DNA of 64,000 nucleotides, taken from positions 1 through 64,000 of the forward strand of contig NZ_FOFI01000007.1 of assembly GCF_900110605.1 (NCBI RefSeq). Direction: 5' to 3'. Numbering within the stretch: position 1 is the stretch's first letter; each line of letters opens with the position of its first letter. Shown piece by piece: positions 55,591 through 63,954 of the stretch. The position numbers were made by a program, and so were the translations under genes. Source of the DNA: Epilithonimonas lactis. GTDB taxonomy: Bacteria; Bacteroidota; Bacteroidia; Flavobacteriales; Weeksellaceae. The notes under the pieces were generated by a model that worked only from the letters and a program-made list of their open reading frames with translations, was not told the DNA's origin and did not search any database.

Positions 55591-56115
55591 ATGGAACACG
55601 AATTATACATAAGATGCAAAAATAAAGACCGCAACGCACAGCGGAAACTTTATGAAGAATATGCAGGCCGGTTCTTCGCAACCTGCAAACGTTACCTGAA
55701 AAACGACGAAGATGCGGAAGAAGTTTTGGCAGATTCTTTCTATCTGATTTTCACAAAGCTTGACCAATTGAAGGAATTGCAGGTTTTCGATGCGTGGGCA
55801 AAGAAAATCGTTGTGAATCAATGTCTTCAGAAACTTCGCAAAAAACAACCGTTTTCGATTTCGATTGAAGAAAATTTTGTGGATTTGGCCGAAGCTGAAC
55901 CGGAAAATGTTTCGGAGGAAAGAGGAATTTTATCACTTCTCAATTTTCTACCCGAAGGTTGCCGTACGATTTTCAATCTGTTTGCGATGGAAGGTTATCC
56001 GCACAAAGAGATTGCGCAAATGCTTTCTATATCAGAAGGCACGTCCAAATCTCAGGTGAATTTTGCCCGCAAAAAATTGCAGGAACTGGTGAAACTTCAA
56101 ACAATTAATTCTTAA
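55591..56115 (+). CDS. ECF RNA polymerase sigma factor
   Basis: A 174-residue sigma-70 family protein. Region 2 has ELYIRCKNKDRNAQRKLYEEY (given as LYIRCKNKDRNAQRKLYEE), LKNDEDAEEVLADSFYLIF; region 4 has LPEGCRTIFNLFAMEGYPHKEIAQ (given as EGYPHKEIAQMLSISEGTSKS). It has no signal domain of its own. The next gene starts 11 bp on and has an anti-sigma-like N-terminus, so the two should be a sigma/anti-sigma pair. The upstream region bears the same promoter as the barrel operon. Confidence 0.92.
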   Translation: MEHELYIRCKNKDRNAQRKLYEEYAGRFFATCKRYLKNDEDAEEVLADSFYLIFTKLDQLKELQVFDAWAKKIVVNQCLQKLRKKQPFSISIEENFVDLAEAEPENVSEERGILSLLNFLPEGCRTIFNLFAMEGYPHKEIAQMLSISEGTSKSQVNFARKKLQELVKLQTINS

Positions 56116-56126
56116 AGTTTAAAAAA

Positions 56127-58568
56127 ATGGAAAATCAAGATATCGATAAAATGTTCAGCGAAGCCGGAAAATCTGCGGAAGAAAAACCGACTTTCCCAAA
56201 CTTCGAAAAAGTGTGGGAAAACGTTGAAGAAAAATTAGATAAAAAAGAACAAAGGAAAAGAATCATTCCACTTTGGTTGCCTTACGGAATGGTTGCTGGA
56301 TTGGCTTTGACATTCGGTGTTTTATATTTTGTGAATGATAAAGAGACTAAAATAGAACCTCAAATTGCTTCAAATGATTACGGAAAACCTGTCAATCAAA
56401 ACAAGATATTGGAAACGCCGGAAAACGTTGAGAACATCAACAGAACTTTCAAAGAGAATTTGAAAAGTAATCCCGTCAATACTTCCGAAAATGGAAAGGA
56501 GATTATTGCTTATCACGATGCAGAAGGTCAAAAGGAAATTTCTTTGCCTCCAATTCCCAGGTCGGAAGGAATAGCTTCTGTTTCACCTCCTCAAATAGTC
56601 GTGAATGAAGTGAGAGAAGAGATTAGCGGTCCTCCAGCTGAATCAAATTATATATATTCTGAAAAATCACAAGATATCGAAGGTGTTGTCGTAACTGCAA
56701 TGGGAATCAAAAGAGAGCAGAAAAGCCTTGGTTACGCATCAACAATGGTGAGTAAAAATTCGATTAATAAAAAAGAGAAGTCTTATTCACCGCCACCTCC
56801 GCCACCAGCAACGGGAAAAGTGATGACTCAAGCGTATGTTGACCAAGTTTTGAACGGACGCGTTGCCGGACTTCAGATTGCTCCGTCAAATCCTGGAAGT
56901 TCTCCGCAAGTAATGATTCGAGGTATGGCCTCATTAACTTCAAACAATCAACCTTTATACGTGATTGATGGAATTCCGTATCAAAATGCTAATCTTGAGA
57001 ATATTAATCCTAAAAAAATTAAGGATGTTCAAATTTTGAAAGATGCTTCTGCAACAGCACTTTATGGAGTACGAGGAAGTAATGGCGTGATTGTCATCAA
57101 AACTAAAGGTTTGTCCAAAAAAGAAATTGATTTGCTTAATAATCTACAACCTGTTCAAAATCAGGAATCTTACGACGAGTGGAAGGAAAATCAATTCGAA
57201 TCCGCAAAAGCCAATCCACTTTCGACGTTTTCAATTGATGTAGATAATGCGTCATATTCCAACATCCGAAGAATGATAAATAATGGTCAAAAGGTAGATA
57301 AAAACGCAGTTAGAATTGAGGAAATGATTAATTATTTCAAATACGATTATCCTCAGCCAAAAAATAACCAGCCTTTTTCTATTAATACAGAATACAACGA
57401 TTCGCCTTGGAATCCCAAACATAAACTTTTGAAAATCGGTTTGCAAGGTAAAACATTGAACGAAAAAGAATTACCAGCTTCAAATTTGGTTTTCCTAATC
57501 GATGTTTCTGGTTCGATGAATGAGCAGAATAAATTGCCGTTGCTGAAAACTTCATTCAAAATCTTGTTGGAAAAACTTCGTCCGCAGGATAAAGTGGCAA
57601 TCGTCACTTATGCAGGAAGTGCAGGCGTAGTTTTGGAGCCGACTTCAGCGAAAAATAAGGAGAAAATCCTGACAGCTTTGGAAAATCTAAGCGCTGGCGG
57701 AAGTACTGCTGGCGGTCAAGGAATTGAATTGGCTTACAAATTAGCACAGGAAAACTTAGTTAAAAAGGGAAACAACCGTGTGATTTTGGCGACAGATGGC
57801 GATTTCAATATTGGTGTTTCCGATAATTCTGAACTTCAAAAGTTGATTGAGGAGAAGAGAAAATCTGGAATTTACCTCACTTGTCTTGGTTTTGGAATGG
57901 GAAATTACAAAGACAATCGTCTGGAAATGCTGGCTGACAAAGGCAACGGAAATTACGCTTACATCGATAATATGCAGGAATCGAATAAATTTCTTGGGAA
58001 GGAATTTGCCGGAAGTATGTATGCGATTGCGAAAGATGTGAAGATTCAAATTGAGTTTAATCCGAAGTTCGTAAAATCTTATCGATTAATTGGTTATGAA
58101 AATAGAAAATTAAAAAATGAAGATTTTAAAAATGATAAAATCGATGCTGGAGAATTGGGAATTGGTCATACGGTGACAGCGATTTATGAAGTTATTCCAG
58201 TTGGTTCAGATTCCGAATTCAGTCCGCAAGATGTTGATTTGAAATATTCTAAGACTGATTCTAAAAACGAATTTGGAGACGAACTGGCAACGGTGAAATT
58301 CCGCTACAAAAATCCGGATGAAGATGTAAGTAAAGAATTAATTCAGACTATAAAAGATTCTAAAAATCAATTAAATAATGCTTCGTCAGATTTCAAATTT
58401 GCATCGTCTGTGGCTTGGTTTGGTTTGGTTTTAAGACAATCGGAATTCATCAAAGATAAAGACCTCAATAAAATCATCAATCTTTCTAAACAAGGAAAAT
58501 CGAATGATGAAGATGGTTACCGTGCAGAATTCATCCGACTGATTGAAAGCTACAAGCAGATAAAGTAA
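56127..58568 (+). CDS. Anti-sigma-like membrane protein with plug and VWA domains
   Basis: An 813-residue protein. Residues 1-45 (DKMFSEAGKSAEEKPTFPNF) look like the cytoplasmic part of Bacteroidota anti-sigma factors, with one helix at about 49-67 (LPYGMVAGLALTFGVLYFV). A linker follows, then residues 183-325 form a SusC-type plug (VVVTAMGIKREQKSLG, VLNGRVAGLQI, VMIRGMAS, YVIDGIPYQN, LKDASATALYGVRGSNGV). A proline-rich segment interrupts it (SPPPPPPATG). Residues 360-813 are the YfbK-like VWA region (MIDAS DVSGS at 459, ATDGDFNIG) and a C-terminal domain. It is coupled to the sigma gene (11 bp). Most likely it holds the sigma factor inactive until a signal reaches its outer part. Confidence 0.88.
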   Translation: MENQDIDKMFSEAGKSAEEKPTFPNFEKVWENVEEKLDKKEQRKRIIPLWLPYGMVAGLALTFGVLYFVNDKETKIEPQIASNDYGKPVNQNKILETPENVENINRTFKENLKSNPVNTSENGKEIIAYHDAEGQKEISLPPIPRSEGIASVSPPQIVVNEVREEISGPPAESNYIYSEKSQDIEGVVVTAMGIKREQKSLGYASTMVSKNSINKKEKSYSPPPPPPATGKVMTQAYVDQVLNGRVAGLQIAPSNPGSSPQVMIRGMASLTSNNQPLYVIDGIPYQNANLENINPKKIKDVQILKDASATALYGVRGSNGVIVIKTKGLSKKEIDLLNNLQPVQNQESYDEWKENQFESAKANPLSTFSIDVDNASYSNIRRMINNGQKVDKNAVRIEEMINYFKYDYPQPKNNQPFSINTEYNDSPWNPKHKLLKIGLQGKTLNEKELPASNLVFLIDVSGSMNEQNKLPLLKTSFKILLEKLRPQDKVAIVTYAGSAGVVLEPTSAKNKEKILTALENLSAGGSTAGGQGIELAYKLAQENLVKKGNNRVILATDGDFNIGVSDNSELQKLIEEKRKSGIYLTCLGFGMGNYKDNRLEMLADKGNGNYAYIDNMQESNKFLGKEFAGSMYAIAKDVKIQIEFNPKFVKSYRLIGYENRKLKNEDFKNDKIDAGELGIGHTVTAIYEVIPVGSDSEFSPQDVDLKYSKTDSKNEFGDELATVKFRYKNPDEDVSKELIQTIKDSKNQLNNASSDFKFASSVAWFGLVLRQSEFIKDKDLNKIINLSKQGKSNDEDGYRAEFIRLIESYKQIK

Positions 58569-58590
58569 ACTTCTCAATATTAAATTTTTG

Positions 58591-58616
58591 AAAAGCAACT
58601 CCAAGAGTTGCTTTTT
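58591..58616 (+). terminator. Terminator after the anti-sigma/VWA gene
   Basis: Stem AAAAGCAACTC/GAGTTGCTTTT with loop CAA and a T run. Resembles the terminator after the VWA lipoprotein gene. Confidence 0.88.
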
Positions 58617-58671
58617 GTCATACTATGCTTTCAATAATTTTCCGTAAATTCGCTAAAATTTTTTAATCACA

Positions 58672-60063
58672 ATGAACTACGATATTATTGTTATTGGAAG
58701 TGGACCTGGCGGTTATGTGACTGCAATCAGAGCTGCTCAATTGGGTTTCAAGACAGCCATTATTGAAAAAGAAAATCTTGGCGGAATCTGCCTTAACTGG
58801 GGTTGTATCCCGACTAAAGCATTATTGAAATCTGCTCACGTTTTCAATTATCTGAAGCACGCAGAAGACTATGGTCTTAACAAAGTGGAAAATCCAGGCT
58901 TCGACTTTTCAAAAGTTATCCAAAGAAGTAGAGGCGTGGCCTCCAAAATGAGCGGTGGAATTTCTTTCTTGATGAAGAAAAACAAAATCGATGTCATTAT
59001 GGGAACTGCAACAGTGAAAGCTGGTAAAAAAGTAACTGTTGTAGATGCTGAAGGAAAATCAACTGAATATTCCGGAACCAACATCATTATCGCAACTGGA
59101 GCACGTTCCAGAGAATTGCCAAACCTTCCACAAGATGGTAAAAAAGTAATCGGATACAGACAGGCATTGTCTCTTCCTGAGCAACCAAAATCTATGATTG
59201 TTGTAGGTTCTGGCGCTATCGGAATTGAGTTTGCTGATTTTTATAACGCAATGGGAACCAAGGTGACTGTTGTAGAATTCTTGCCAAACATCGTTCCTTT
59301 GGAGGATGAAGAAGTTTCAAAACACGTTGAGAAATCTCTTAAAAAATCAGGGATTGAAATTATGACCAACGCTTCTGTAGAATCTGTGGATACTTCAGGA
59401 AACGGCGTAAAAGCTAGCGTGAAAACAGCTACTGGAAATATTACTTTGGAAGCTGACATCTTGCTTTCTGCTGTCGGAATTGCTTCAAACGTTGAAGGAA
59501 TCGGACTTGAGGCAGTTGGAATCAAAACAGAAAAAGGAAAAGTTTTGGTTAACGAATGGTACGAAACTTCTGTTCCAGGATATTACGCCATTGGTGATAT
59601 CATCCCAACTCAGGCTTTGGCTCACGTGGCTTCTGCTGAGGGAATCACTTGTGTTGAGAAAATCAAAGGTCTTCACGTAGAAGCGATTGATTACGGAAAT
59701 ATCCCGGGTTGTACTTACTGCCACCCAGAAATTGCTTCTGTCGGTTTGACTGAAAAACAAGCGAAAGAAAAAGGTTACGAAATCAAAGTTGGTAAATTCC
59801 CATTCTCAGCATCTGGAAAAGCTACGGCAAATGGTGATGTTGATGGATTTATTAAAGTGATTTTTGATGCTAAATATGGTGAGTGGCTTGGTTGTCATAT
59901 GGTTGGTGACGGCGTTACCGATATGATTGCTGAAGCGGTTGTTGCGAGAAAACTAGAAACGACAGGACACGAAGTTCTTAAATCTATCCACCCGCACCCA
60001 ACTATCTCCGAAGCTGTGATGGAAGCTGTAGCTGCTGCTTACGGTGAGGTGATTCATATTTAA
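58672..60063 (+). CDS. lpd: Dihydrolipoyl dehydrogenase
   Basis: A 463-residue FAD enzyme, the E3 component of 2-oxo-acid dehydrogenase complexes. The N-terminal FAD loop is VIGSGPGGYVTAIRAAQLG, the redox disulfide Cys40-Cys45 is in GGICLNWGCIPTK, the NAD loop VVGSGAIGIEFADF, and the C-terminal catalytic His is in SIHPHPTISEAV. Standard length. Stands alone with its own terminator at 60089. It may serve the E1 fusion at 41527 and pyruvate or 2-oxoglutarate complexes. Confidence 0.95.
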   Translation: MNYDIIVIGSGPGGYVTAIRAAQLGFKTAIIEKENLGGICLNWGCIPTKALLKSAHVFNYLKHAEDYGLNKVENPGFDFSKVIQRSRGVASKMSGGISFLMKKNKIDVIMGTATVKAGKKVTVVDAEGKSTEYSGTNIIIATGARSRELPNLPQDGKKVIGYRQALSLPEQPKSMIVVGSGAIGIEFADFYNAMGTKVTVVEFLPNIVPLEDEEVSKHVEKSLKKSGIEIMTNASVESVDTSGNGVKASVKTATGNITLEADILLSAVGIASNVEGIGLEAVGIKTEKGKVLVNEWYETSVPGYYAIGDIIPTQALAHVASAEGITCVEKIKGLHVEAIDYGNIPGCTYCHPEIASVGLTEKQAKEKGYEIKVGKFPFSASGKATANGDVDGFIKVIFDAKYGEWLGCHMVGDGVTDMIAEAVVARKLETTGHEVLKSIHPHPTISEAVMEAVAAAYGEVIHI

Positions 60064-60088
60064 TAAGAATAACATAATATTCATATAT

Positions 60089-60118
60089 AAAAACCGCAGA
60101 TTCTTCTGCGGTTTTTTT
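60089..60118 (+). terminator. Terminator after lpd
   Basis: ACCGCAGA pairs with TCTGCGGT around TTCT, followed by TTTTTT and preceded by A-rich sequence. A classic intrinsic terminator. Confidence 0.9.
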
Positions 60119-60129
60119 AATTTTACTTA

Positions 60130-60933
60130 ATGGAAAATTCGAAGATAGGATTGGTTTTGTCCGGAGGTGGAACGCGTGGATTGGCTCACGCGGGTGTTTT
60201 GAAATTTCTAAATGAGAAAAACATTGAACCAGACATTCTCTCTTGCTGTAGCGCAGGTTCTATCGTTGGCTCTTTGTACGCCGTTGGGAAATCACCGGAG
60301 GAAATTTTGGATTTTTTCCAATCGATTTATTTTTTCAATTGGAAACATTTTACGTTCAATCAGCCGGGATTTGTTTCGTCAACCATTTTCACAATGTATT
60401 TGACACCTATTTTCCAAGATATGACGATTGGAGAATTGAACAAGGATGTCAGAATCGTAGCGACGGAATTAATAACAGGGCAACAAAAAGTTTTCGAAAA
60501 ACATTACAAAGTTGTCGATGCAATTATTGCTTCGTCTTGCATTCCCGGGATTTCTACACCTTATTTTATTGGAAAAGAAATGTACAGCGATGGAGGTGTG
60601 CTCAATAACTTTCCTGCAGATATTATTAATAATGAATGCGATAGAATGATTGGTGTTTATGTGACGCCACCTCAAGATGTGGAAGCGCAAGACCTTAGAA
60701 CAATCAAAGCCGTAACTACAAGAGCTTACGAATTGGCTTCACATCGAACAGAAATTTTTAAATTTGCTTATTGCGATTGGTTCATCACTTCTAAAAAGTT
60801 GTCGAAATATGGAATCTTTGAAAGGAAACCTCAGAACATGGAGGAGATTTTCACTATCGGTTATGAGGAAGCTAAACGAACTTTTCTTGATAATGAGGAA
60901 GAATTTACAGCAATGTTTTCAAAAAAGGAATGA
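60130..60933 (+). CDS. Patatin-like phospholipase with altered nucleophile elbow
   Basis: A 267-residue protein. The oxyanion loop is SGGGTRGLAHAGVL at 11-24, the catalytic Asp is Asp154 (SDGGVLNNFP). The nucleophile Ser41 is in CCSAGSIVG, where the family usually has GTSAGS; the first glycine of GxSxG is thus Cys39 and the second residue Cys40. Ser and Asp are kept, so activity may persist. No signal peptide. Short gap to lpd (66 bp with terminator), so it is a separate unit. Confidence 0.88.
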   Translation: MENSKIGLVLSGGGTRGLAHAGVLKFLNEKNIEPDILSCCSAGSIVGSLYAVGKSPEEILDFFQSIYFFNWKHFTFNQPGFVSSTIFTMYLTPIFQDMTIGELNKDVRIVATELITGQQKVFEKHYKVVDAIIASSCIPGISTPYFIGKEMYSDGGVLNNFPADIINNECDRMIGVYVTPPQDVEAQDLRTIKAVTTRAYELASHRTEIFKFAYCDWFITSKKLSKYGIFERKPQNMEEIFTIGYEEAKRTFLDNEEEFTAMFSKKE

Positions 60934-60979
60934 TTGCTTACCAGTTTCCAGTGGAACATTAATAAAATAGATTTTTGTT

Positions 60980-61807
60980 TTAAATAATTTTCTCTCCGCA
61001 GATTTTGCAAAAGCGCGCATTCTCATCATTATCTTCATTTCCGCATCGGTCACATTGAAAATTGTTCTTCTTCTGTTTACGAAATTCTGAAGTCACAATT
61101 CCCGTTGGAACCGCAATGATGCTGTAACCACAGAGCATCACGACGATTGAAAGCATTTTACCTAATGGCGTTGCGGGAGAAATATCGCCATACCCAACCG
61201 TCGTTATCGTCACAACCGCCCAATAAACACTTTGCGGAATACTACTGAAGCCATTTTTCCCATCTTCTATCAAGTACATTAGCGACCCGATCATAATGAT
61301 GAAAATCACCATAAACAAAAGGAAAATGTAAATCTTCCGAGAGCTATGTTTCAAGGCAGAAACTATAAATCGACCGTCGTGCATATAATCCGCAAGATTG
61401 AAAATCCTAAAAATCCTTAGCATTCTCAACATTCTGATAATCGCAACAAAATGCCAAATTGGAAAAAATAGACTGATGTAGAAAGGCACGATGGAGAGAA
61501 AATCAATAATACCTAAAGGACTAAAAATATATTCTTCCCGGTCCTTTACGCAAATAATTCTCAAAATATATTCTATCGTGAATATTAAAGTGATAAAAAA
61601 TTCTGCATAATAAAACTCCCTGTAATATTCCAGTCTGAAAATAGGAATTGTTTCCACCATCAACAAAGCCGTACTGATGAGGATTAGAACAAGTAAACAG
61701 ATATCGAATATTTTCCCTGCTTTTGTGTGGGATAAGTAAACCGTTTCGTATATCTTCTTTCGCCATCCATCCTCCGGAATGAGGTCAAACTCTGGTTTGA
61801 TTTTCAT
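60980..61807 (-). CDS. Voltage-gated potassium channel-like protein with C-terminal zinc ribbon
   Basis: A 275-residue six-helix channel. The sensor helix S4 has regular arginines (IRMLRMLRIFRIFNL, about 124-138), the pore has TTVGYGD (203-208), so K+ selectivity is expected. The C-terminus after the last helix adds a short zinc ribbon (CDRCG and CKICG, about 252-270), a cytoplasmic domain that is uncommon next to this pore. Function in the cell is unknown. Confidence 0.9.
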   Translation of the reverse strand: MKIKPEFDLIPEDGWRKKIYETVYLSHTKAGKIFDICLLVLILISTALLMVETIPIFRLEYYREFYYAEFFITLIFTIEYILRIICVKDREEYIFSPLGIIDFLSIVPFYISLFFPIWHFVAIIRMLRMLRIFRIFNLADYMHDGRFIVSALKHSSRKIYIFLLFMVIFIIMIGSLMYLIEDGKNGFSSIPQSVYWAVVTITTVGYGDISPATPLGKMLSIVVMLCGYSIIAVPTGIVTSEFRKQKKNNFQCDRCGNEDNDENARFCKICGEKII

Positions 61808-61867
61808 TTTAGTAAATTAAAAATTGAAGGTAATAAAATAAATCAATTCAAAATAATTAAAAAATTA

Positions 61868-61908
61868 GACAAAAGTCTTTTTTACACAGACAAAAGTCTT
61901 ATCTTTGT
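61868..61908 (+). promoter_or_regulatory. Tandem operators and promoter of the RES-Xre operon
   Basis: AGACAAAAGTCTT at 61868-61880 and 61889-61901, 21 bp apart, each with AGAC/GTCT dyad symmetry. The second overlaps TATCTTTG (61901-61908), a TAnnTTTG element, 20 bp before the antitoxin ATG. This fits repression by the antitoxin or its complex. Confidence 0.65.
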
Positions 61909-61928
61909 GATGTAGAAAAATAAAAGCG

Positions 61929-62384
61929 ATGAAAAAATATAAAACAACAAATACCACACATTCCGTAGCAGAGCCAGTTGCAGTCTATGGATATCAGAAT
62001 TTTGACGATGGCGGTATTTTCAGAATGATAGAAATTGCAGAACGTGGGATTTCTTTCAAACTTTTTGATAATCTTGTGAAAAAGTTCCCTTTCAGTTTTC
62101 AAGAGTGGGCTGGTTTTCTTCATATCTCTGGGAAAACATTGTCCCGTTACCAAAAAGAAGAGAAAACCTTTGACACATTGCAATCCGAGAAGATATTACA
62201 AATAGAAATGCTCTACAAAAGAGGCGAGGAGGTTTTTGGTTCATCAGAATATTTTTTGATTTGGTTGCAAGCAGAAAACCTGGCTTTAGGCAAAACAAAA
62301 CCACAAGACCTGATTGGTAGTAACTTTGGAATCTCTCTTCTAATGGATGAGCTTACAAGATTGGAGCACGGTATTTTAGCGTAA
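61929..62384 (+). CDS. Xre/MbcA/ParS-type antitoxin (DUF2384)
   Basis: A 151-residue antitoxin. The N-terminal region holds an Xre-like helix-turn-helix (FSFQEWAGFLHISGKTLSRYQ, given as WAGFLHISGKTLSRYQKEE), and the C-terminal MbcA/ParS domain ends WLQAENLALGKTKPQDLIGS (given as LALGKTKPQDLIGSNFG), the part that neutralises RES toxins. The toxin gene follows by 6 bp. Tandem operators lie upstream, so it probably represses its own operon. Confidence 0.9.
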   Translation: MKKYKTTNTTHSVAEPVAVYGYQNFDDGGIFRMIEIAERGISFKLFDNLVKKFPFSFQEWAGFLHISGKTLSRYQKEEKTFDTLQSEKILQIEMLYKRGEEVFGSSEYFLIWLQAENLALGKTKPQDLIGSNFGISLLMDELTRLEHGILA

Positions 62385-62390
62385 TTCTTG

Positions 62391-62843
62391 ATGATAGTTT
62401 ATAGACTTTCAAAAGAAATCTACGCCAATGATCTTTCAGGTAAAGGTGCTGAAATAGCTGGTGGACGATGGAATAGCAAAGGCAACGCGACGTTGTACAC
62501 AGGACAATCTATAGCGCTTTGCGTTACTGAAATCGCCGTTCACATTCCGCTTGGCATTATTCCGAAAGATTTTCGATTGGTTCATATTGAGATTCCTGAT
62601 ATTGAGGTTTTTGAGCCAAAGAGATTCCCTAAGGACTGGAACACTTTTCCACATCTGGACGCCACTCAAAAAATGGGTGACAAATTTCTAAAGGATAATA
62701 AATTCTTGGCGATGAAAGTTCCATCCGCGGCGGTTCAAGGGGAATTCAATTATATTATCAATCCTCGAAATGTCAATTTTAAAGATGTTGAAATCATAAA
62801 AGTGGAGAAATTTACTTTTGATGACCGATTGTTTATCAGATAA
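62391..62843 (+). CDS. RES-domain toxin
   Basis: A 150-residue RES protein starting MIVYRLSKEIYANDLSG (an open TTG precedes it by one codon). The conserved Arg-Tyr-Glu core is seen in GGRWNSKGNATLYTGQSIAL and the following CVTEIAVH, with the late QGEFNYIINPRN. Characterised RES toxins degrade NAD+, halting growth; the same activity is likely. Pairs with the antitoxin just upstream. Whether it is a working stress or phage-response module cannot be told. Confidence 0.9.
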   Translation: MIVYRLSKEIYANDLSGKGAEIAGGRWNSKGNATLYTGQSIALCVTEIAVHIPLGIIPKDFRLVHIEIPDIEVFEPKRFPKDWNTFPHLDATQKMGDKFLKDNKFLAMKVPSAAVQGEFNYIINPRNVNFKDVEIIKVEKFTFDDRLFIR

Positions 62844-62854
62844 AAATTAAATTA

Positions 62855-63952
62855 ATGAAAATCAATGAATTTATAAAAGAGTTTGAGAAATTGATTCCAA
62901 TAAAACAAGCTGAGGATTTTGATAACGTCGGTTTGCTTTGTGGAAATCCAGATAGGGAAATCTTAGGAATTCTGGTTGCTCACGACGCTTTGGAATCGGT
63001 GATTGATGAAGCTATTGAGAAGAACTTCAGTCTTGTGGTTTGTTTTCATCCGATTATTTTTTCTGGTTTGAAATCAATCACTGGAAAGAATTATGTTGAA
63101 AAAGCAGTTCTGAAAGCTCTAGAAAATAAAATTGCAATCTACGCGATTCACACCGCTTTTGACAATGATTATTTTGGTGTCAATTATAAAATCTGCGAAG
63201 TTCTTGGATTGAAAAATCAAAAAATATTGCTGCCGAAACAAAGTCAATTGAAGAAATTGGAAGTATATGTTCCAGTTGATTCGGCTGAGAATTTTAAAAA
63301 TGCTTTGTTCCAAGCTGGCGCGGGAAACATTGGTTTTTATGATGAGTGTAGTTTTTCTATTAAAGGAAACGGTACTTTTCGTCCGTTGGAAGGTTCGAAT
63401 CCAGTGACTGGAAATCATAACGAAAGAGAAAATGCGGACGAAGTTTTGGTCTCTGTGATTTTCGAAGATTTTAAGAAAAACCAAATTCTTTCAGCGATGA
63501 AACAAAATCATCCTTACGAAGAAGTGGCTTACCAATTAATTTCCCTCGACAACGAAAATCATTACACTGGTTTAGGAAGATTCGGAGATTTGGAGACTGA
63601 AATGGATGAGGAGGATTTCTTACAATTTGTAAAGGAGAAATTTGACCTTAAAGTCATAAGACACAGTTCTTTAATTAATAAAAAAATTAAGAAAATTGGC
63701 GTCTTGGGTGGAAGTGGAGCAAGCGGAATCAAGTCTGCATTGTCTTCAAAATGTGATGCTTACCTCACGGGTGATGTGAAATACCACGACTTTTTCTCGG
63801 CAGAAGACAAAATGCTGATTTGCGATATCGGACATTTTGAATCGGAACAATTTGTAACTCAACAATTATTTGAAATATTGTCCGAAAAATTCACTATATT
63901 TGCCATCGCAAAAACGACTAAGAAAACAAATCCTGTTAATTATTTTATATAG
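62855..63952 (+). CDS. NIF3-like dinuclear metal protein
   Basis: A 365-residue protein. N-terminal NIF3 part with DNVGLLCGNPD and VVCFHPIIFSGLKS (one His of the usual HH pair is Phe), mid region YAIHTAFDNDYFGVNY, a central insert (about 130-240) as in YqfO, and the second metal part with VLGGSGASG, YLTGDVKYHDFF and IGHFESE. Forms a hexamer with two metals per site in relatives. Function is unsettled; GTP cyclohydrolase-like claims exist. Followed 2 bp on by a zinc-ribbon gene that is cut by the window. Confidence 0.92.
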   Translation: MKINEFIKEFEKLIPIKQAEDFDNVGLLCGNPDREILGILVAHDALESVIDEAIEKNFSLVVCFHPIIFSGLKSITGKNYVEKAVLKALENKIAIYAIHTAFDNDYFGVNYKICEVLGLKNQKILLPKQSQLKKLEVYVPVDSAENFKNALFQAGAGNIGFYDECSFSIKGNGTFRPLEGSNPVTGNHNERENADEVLVSVIFEDFKKNQILSAMKQNHPYEEVAYQLISLDNENHYTGLGRFGDLETEMDEEDFLQFVKEKFDLKVIRHSSLINKKIKKIGVLGGSGASGIKSALSSKCDAYLTGDVKYHDFFSAEDKMLICDIGHFESEQFVTQQLFEILSEKFTIFAIAKTTKKTNPVNYFI

Positions 63953-63954
63953 AT

